Source: Paractinoplanes aksuensis (GTDB lineage: Bacteria; Actinomycetota; Actinomycetes; Mycobacteriales; Micromonosporaceae). Taken from it: a DNA stretch of 64,000 nucleotides. Made by a program: the position numbers and the translations under genes. Positions 59,791-64,000 of this stretch are shown here, piece after piece (the stretch's first letter is position 1; the number at the start of each line of letters is the position of its first letter). The stretch is taken from NCBI RefSeq assembly GCF_024137025.1, contig NZ_JAMYJR010000023.1:124001-188000 (forward strand), given 5' to 3'. The notes below the pieces were generated by a model, which made no database searches, was not told the origin of the DNA, and saw nothing but the letters and a program-made list of their open reading frames with translations.

Positions 59791-62547
59791 ATGGTGGCCA
59801 GCCCTGTTCTGGTCGGCCGCGAGGACCTGCTCGCCCTGGCCGACCGCCGTCTGAGTGCGCCCACCGGCGAGGCGCTGTTCCTCGCCGGCGAAGCCGGCAT
59901 CGGCAAGACCCGTCTGCTCGGCGAGATCGTGGGCCGGGCCCGCTCATTGGGGTACGAGGTGCTGGCCGCGGGCGCCTCGCCCGGTGACACCGAGGTCGCG
60001 GGTGGACCGCTGGCCGACCTCGGGACTCAATTGCGCCGCCACCCCGGCACCGCCGCGGCCGGTGAACGCCTCGGCCAGCGCCTGCGCGAGCTCACCGACG
60101 GCGACGCCGCCAGCCAACGCCGCCTGCTCGTCGCCGACCTGACCGACCTGCTGGCCCACTCGTACGACCCGGCCCGGCCGCTGTTGATCACCATGGAAGA
60201 CCTGCACTGGGCCGACGACCTCACCCTCGACGTGCTGGCCCGGCTCGCCCAGCACGCCCGGACGATCCGGCTCCTGGTGATCGGCACCTACCGCAGCGAC
60301 GAGCTCTACCCGCGCATCCCGATGCGGCAGTGGCGCACCCGCCTGCTCACCCAGCGATTGGCCGAAGAAGTGCGGCTCCCCCGGCTGCGGCCGGACGAAA
60401 CGGCAGTGATGGCCGCTGCCATCACCGGGGCCAGCCTGCCCACCGCGGCCTCCGAGGCGCTGCACGCCCGCAGCGACGGCATTCCGCTGCACGTGGAGGA
60501 GTTCCTGGCGACCCCGGCCGACCCGATGCTGGGCGCCGAGGGCGACCAGGTTCCGGACACACTGGCCGAGGCTGTACTCGCCCGCGCCGCCACGCTGACC
60601 ACCCCGACGCGTGCCCTGGCCGAGGTGGCGTCGGTGCTGGGCCGCTCGTTCGACCTCGACCTGCTCACCACGATGACCGGTGACGAGCCGGCCGCCGTGG
60701 ACGAGGCGCTGCGCGAGCTCACCGAGCAGTTCTTCGTGCGGCCCAGCCCCGACGGCGCCGGCTACACCTTCCGGCACGCGTTGATCCGCGACGCGCTGTA
60801 CTCCGGAATCACCCCGCTGCGGCGGCGCGCCCTGCACGCCCGGGCTGCCGGCACCGGACTGCCCGACGCACTGGCCAGCGACCACTACGAGCGCGCGGGC
60901 CGGTTCGACGAGGCGTTCCGGCACGCCCGGGCCGCAGCCCGGGAGGCGTCGGCGCTGTCCGCGCACCGGGAAGCGGCCGAGCTCTACCGCCGGGCCCGGC
61001 GCACCTGGCCGTCCCGGCTGCCCCGCTCCGACTGGGCCGGGCTGCTCACCGCCCTGGCCTGCGAGCTGACCTCGATCGACGAGAACGAGGAGGCCGCGGC
61101 CTGCTACGCCGAGGCCTACGACGTACGGCTGGAACTGGACGACAAAGCGGGCGCGGCCGCCCTCGTCGGGGACTGGGTGGCCGTGCGCCACCTGCTCGGG
61201 GCCGATCTCGAGACCCGCACGGAAGCGCTGCGGGCGGCCCTGCCCCTGGCCGCCGACCACCCGCGCACGTGCGCCGAGCTGCACGCCGAACTGGCCGCCG
61301 CGTACATGCTCGACCGTCGCCTCGACGAAGCCCTGGCCAGCGGCGAACAGGCCCGGGCGCTGGGTGTGGAGGACCGCGCGCTCTGCCACGTCGACGCCAC
61401 GGTCGGCTCGGTGCTGTTGTTCGCCGGCCGCACCGAGGAGGGCACCCGCCTGCTGCGCGACGCGATCACCCGCGCGACCGGTCTGCGGTACGAGGTCCAG
61501 GCCGCCCGGTCGTACCGGATGCTCGGCACGTCGATGTCGGTGCTGGTCGAATACGACGAGGCGGAACGGACGCTGCGCCCCGGCATCGCCTACGCCCAGC
61601 AGGTCGAGCTGTTCAACGACCGGCACTACATGGCGGCCCACCTGGCCCACGTCCAATGGGCCACCGGCGACTGGACGGCCGCCACCACGACGGCCCGCCA
61701 GGCGCTGGCCGACGGCGGCGGCATCACCACCGAGATCACCGCGCGGCATGTGCTCGGCTTTCTGGCGCTGGGCCGGGGTTCGTACGAGGAAGCCCTCGAC
61801 CAACTCACCCGGGCCGAACGCCTCGGCTCGGGCATGCGCGAGCTGCAACGCCTCTCCCCCGCCTGGTGGGGCCTGGCCGAACTGGCCCTGGCCACCGGCG
61901 ACACCGCCACGGCGATCGCCCGCTGCGACCAGGGCTTCGCCGCCTCGGCCGCGGTCGGCGACGCCGCCTACCTTTTTCCGTACGTGGTGACGGGCACCCG
62001 AGCCCATCTCGCGGCAACCGGCCCGACGGCGGCCCGGGCGTGGCTCACGCGCACCACGGATCTGCTGCGGTCGCGGGGCATTCCCGGAACGATGGGCGCA
62101 CTCGACCACGCCAGGGGCTTGATCCAGCTACAAGAGGGACGGACCGGCAAAGCGCGGGACTCGCTGGCGGTCGCGGCCGCTTTCTGGAGGTCGCGGCGCC
62201 GCTTCTGGGAGGGCGCAGCCGTGCTTGTCGATCAGGCACGCTGCGCCCGCCGGTCGCGCCGCCCTGGGGAGTCCGCGGCGTTTGTGGAGGAAGCGACCCG
62301 GATGTATTCGGCCGCGGGCGCACCGACCCCGGCGGAAGTGCGGTCCGACGGAACTCCGGCACTGCTGTCCGCTCGGGAGATCGAGGTGGCACGACTGATC
62401 GCCGCCGGCCTGACCAATCGCGAGATCGCGGTGGCTTTGACCATCGCGCCCAAGACCGCCGCCGCTCACGCCGAACACATCCGCACCAAGCTCGGGGTGT
62501 CACGCCGGGCCCAGATCGCCACCTGGGTGACGACCACTATGGCGTAG
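59791..62547 (+). CDS. LAL-type (large ATP-binding LuxR) transcriptional regulator
   Basis: A 918-residue regulator. The N-terminal AAA module has Walker A GEAGIGKT (33-40) and Walker B LLITMEDLHWAD. A winged-helix region and long helical TPR-like repeats follow. A C-terminal LuxR helix-turn-helix (about 855-918, LLSAREIEVARLIAAGLTNR and PKTAAAHAEHIRTKLGV) ends the protein. The ATG at 59791 has GAGG 6 nt upstream; a GTG 51 nt earlier has none. Such proteins often activate specialised-metabolism or sugar genes, but no such cluster is adjacent. Confidence 0.92.
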   Translation: MVASPVLVGREDLLALADRRLSAPTGEALFLAGEAGIGKTRLLGEIVGRARSLGYEVLAAGASPGDTEVAGGPLADLGTQLRRHPGTAAAGERLGQRLRELTDGDAASQRRLLVADLTDLLAHSYDPARPLLITMEDLHWADDLTLDVLARLAQHARTIRLLVIGTYRSDELYPRIPMRQWRTRLLTQRLAEEVRLPRLRPDETAVMAAAITGASLPTAASEALHARSDGIPLHVEEFLATPADPMLGAEGDQVPDTLAEAVLARAATLTTPTRALAEVASVLGRSFDLDLLTTMTGDEPAAVDEALRELTEQFFVRPSPDGAGYTFRHALIRDALYSGITPLRRRALHARAAGTGLPDALASDHYERAGRFDEAFRHARAAAREASALSAHREAAELYRRARRTWPSRLPRSDWAGLLTALACELTSIDENEEAAACYAEAYDVRLELDDKAGAAALVGDWVAVRHLLGADLETRTEALRAALPLAADHPRTCAELHAELAAAYMLDRRLDEALASGEQARALGVEDRALCHVDATVGSVLLFAGRTEEGTRLLRDAITRATGLRYEVQAARSYRMLGTSMSVLVEYDEAERTLRPGIAYAQQVELFNDRHYMAAHLAHVQWATGDWTAATTTARQALADGGGITTEITARHVLGFLALGRGSYEEALDQLTRAERLGSGMRELQRLSPAWWGLAELALATGDTATAIARCDQGFAASAAVGDAAYLFPYVVTGTRAHLAATGPTAARAWLTRTTDLLRSRGIPGTMGALDHARGLIQLQEGRTGKARDSLAVAAAFWRSRRRFWEGAAVLVDQARCARRSRRPGESAAFVEEATRMYSAAGAPTPAEVRSDGTPALLSAREIEVARLIAAGLTNREIAVALTIAPKTAAAHAEHIRTKLGVSRRAQIATWVTTTMA

Positions 62548-62836
62548 TCGCCTCTCGATCGCCGGCTCGGACTCGATGGTTCGCCGCGTCGCCCGGTCGG
62601 CCAGGTTCTCGGTCATGGCCGGCATGGCGTGCATGGCCCGGGGATGGTCGTAGAGAAACCGCAGCCAGACCGGCCCGGGCAGATAGAGTGCCTCGACGTC
62701 GGAGGGCGATGATGCTGGCCATGCGAGCCAGGCCGCGGATGACGGCCATTTCCCCCACGATCTCCTCCGGCCCGCGGAACTCGAGGATCCGGGGTGGGCT
62801 ACCGCGCATGACCTTGCCGAGTGCAAAAGGCGGCAA
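62500..62836 (-). pseudogene. Crp-like cyclic-nucleotide-binding domain remnant, frameshifted
   Basis: On the minus strand, one frame gives EFRGPEEIVGEMAVIRGLAR and MASIIALR, the core of a cNMP-binding domain. The frame then breaks at about 62700, and another frame continues as DVEALYLPGPVWLRFLYDHP and RAMHAMPAMTENLADR, the expected following strand and helix. The first half of the domain and any DNA-binding domain are missing. It overlaps the LAL gene end. It is a decayed gene. Confidence 0.7.
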
Positions 62837-62846
62837 TGCAGTGCCT

Positions 62847-62873
62847 CGGGGAGGCAGGCGAGCCGCCTCCCCG
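62847..62873 (-). terminator. Hairpin terminator after thrS
   Basis: A perfect 9-bp stem (CGGGGAGGC with GCCTCCCCG) closes a 9-nt loop, 13 nt beyond the thrS stop on the minus strand. No long T tract follows, as is usual in high-GC actinobacteria. Confidence 0.75.
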
Positions 62874-62886
62874 ACGATTCCAGCGC

Positions 62887-64000
62887 CTAATCCGCAGTCG
62901 GTGCAGAGGGACCCACGTTTGTCCGGGACCGCACGACCTCGACCACGTGCGCAACCGCTTCGTCGATGGCCACGCCGTTGCGCTGGGAGCCGTCGCGGTA
63001 GCGGAAGGAGACCGTTCCGGCGGACACGTCGTCATCGCCGGCGATGGCCATGAACGGGATCTTCTGCTGCTGGGCGGTGCGGATCTTCTTCTGCATGCGG
63101 TCGTCCGAGTGGTCCACCTCGGCTCGGATGCCCTGCGCGCGCAGCTTGGCGACGAACTCTTCCAGGTAGGTCGCGTGATCGTCGCGGATCGGGATGCCTA
63201 CGACCTGGACGGGGGCCAGCCAGGCCGGGAACGCTCCTGCGTAGTGTTCGACCAGGACGCCGAAGAAGCGTTCGATCGAGCCGAACTTCGCCGAGTGGAT
63301 CATTACCGGCTCTTGGCGGGTGCCGTCGGCGGCCTGGAACTCGAGGCCGAAGCGGGCCGGCTGGTTGAAGTCGTACTGGATGGTCGACATCTGCCAGGTG
63401 CGGCCGATCGCGTCCTTGGCCTGGACGCTGATCTTCGGGCCGTAGAAGGCCGCGCCGCCCGGGTCGAGCACCAGCTCCAGGCCGGACTCGGTGGCCACGT
63501 CTTCCAGGACCTTTGTTGCGGCGGCCCACTGTTCGTCCGTGCCGATGAACTTGTCGCTCTTGGGGTCTCGGGTCGACAGTTCCAGGTAGTAGTCGTCGAG
63601 GCCGAAGTCGTCGAGCAGGGAGCGGACGAAGTTGAGCAGGTGCTTGATCTCGGCCGGGGCCTGTTCGGTGGTCACGTACGAGTGGGAGTCGTCCTGGGTC
63701 AGGCCGCGGACCCGGGTCAGGCCGTGGACCACTCCGCTCTTCTCGTAGCGGTAGACGGTGCCGAACTCGAAGAAGCGCAGCGGCAGCTCACGGTAGGACC
63801 GCCCGCGCGACCTGAAGATCAGGTTGTGCATGGGGCAGTTCATGGCCTTGAGGTAGTAGTCCGCGCCTTCGAGCTGCATGGGCGGGAACATCGTGTCCTT
63901 GTAGTACGGCAGGTGCCCGGAGGTCTGGAACAGCCCCTCCTTGGTGATGTGGGGCGAGCTGACGTACTGGAAACCCTCTTCGATGTGGCGGGCGCGGACG
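62887..64000 (-). CDS. thrS: Threonyl-tRNA synthetase, C-terminal part (5' end outside window)
   Basis: The last 370 residues of a class II synthetase that charges tRNA-Thr. Present are [16 protein letters not shown], the zinc site Cys in [11 protein letters not shown] with later His residues in TQDDSHSYV and IHSAKFGS, the class II motif 2 ([19 protein letters not shown]) and the anticodon-binding domain ([38 protein letters not shown]). The reading frame is open to the edge. It is the housekeeping gene at this end of the window. Confidence 0.95.
   Translation of the reverse strand, partial: VRARHIEEGFQYVSSPHITKEGLFQTSGHLPYYKDTMFPPMQLEGADYYLKAMNCPMHNLIFRSRGRSYRELPLRFFEFGTVYRYEKSGVVHGLTRVRGLTQDDSHSYVTTEQAPAEIKHLLNFVRSLLDDFGLDDYYLELSTRDPKSDKFIGTDEQWAAATKVLEDVATESGLELVLDPGGAAFYGPKISVQAKDAIGRTWQMSTIQYDFNQPARFGLEFQAADGTRQEPVMIHSAKFGSIERFFGVLVEHYAGAFPAWLAPVQVVGIPIRDDHATYLEEFVAKLRAQGIRAEVDHSDDRMQKKIRTAQQQKIPFMAIAGDDDVSAGTVSFRYRDGSQRNGVAIDEAVAHVVEVVRSRTNVGPSAPTAD

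Overview
The window is very GC-rich, densely packed actinobacterial chromosome. GTG starts, 4-nt GTGA/ATGA overlaps, a large ATPase-LuxR regulator, an SCO4226-type protein, a deazaflavin-dependent reductase, a DmdR/IdeR-type iron box and a CebR box all fit the Actinomycetes. The style resembles Micromonosporaceae (for example Actinoplanes), but that genus-level reading is inference. No rRNA, tRNA, CRISPR array or intact mobile element was seen.

Layout. 1-5.2 kb: the end-truncated start of a calcium/proton antiporter behind a two-component system, a glutathionyl-hydroquinone-reductase-like thiol transferase and a small NAD(P)-binding protein. 5.3-13.4 kb: a tightly coupled operon of SWIM zinc finger/DUF5691 fusion, MoxR-type AAA ATPase, DUF5682 protein, a repeat-peptide mini-ORF and a vWA protein, related in composition to the uncharacterised E. 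coli yehL/M/P/Q genes. 13.4-17.2 kb: direct repeats, a methyltransferase, palindromic repeats, a deazaflavin-type reductase, a DUF5925/AAA ATPase and a Cys-rich DUF1540 protein behind a strong iron-box match. 17.3-21.1 kb (minus strand): a four-gene operon of NrtR-like Nudix regulator, J-domain pseudokinase, vWA protein and PurA paralogue. This operon is the best candidate here for an undescribed system.

21.3-28.9 kb: a secreted TIG-domain protein, then a duplicated module in which a single-pass membrane protein is divergent from a secreted subtilase. The two copies are separated by a dense array of the same palindromic repeat seen near 14.7 kb. 28.9-32.7 kb: a sulfite-oxidase-fold protein, flavin reductase, DUF6510 zinc-ribbon protein and compact HelD-like ATPase. 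32.8-38.2 kb: SGNH hydrolase, GH30 glycosidase, HAD phosphatase and MFS transporter. 38.2-44.5 kb (minus): a divergent stand-alone EF-Tu, a transmembrane Ser/Thr kinase, a hybrid histidine kinase and a sirtuin. 44.6-46.4 kb: a cellulose-type LPMO, an orphan CebR operator and an IS110 transposase remnant. 46.5-57.6 kb: a GH105-like hydrolase coupled to a divergent PRPP synthetase, a decaying ABC cluster, and an intact ABC operon with two FtsX-type permeases. 57.7-64 kb: CorA, PnuC, a nickel-binding-type protein, an LAL regulator, a frameshifted cNMP-binding remnant and the 3' part of thrS.

The gene content is mostly accessory signalling and secretion around a few housekeeping genes. Several operons pair a vWA domain protein with an AAA ATPase or kinase-like partner, and the two vWA operons lie only about 5 kb apart.
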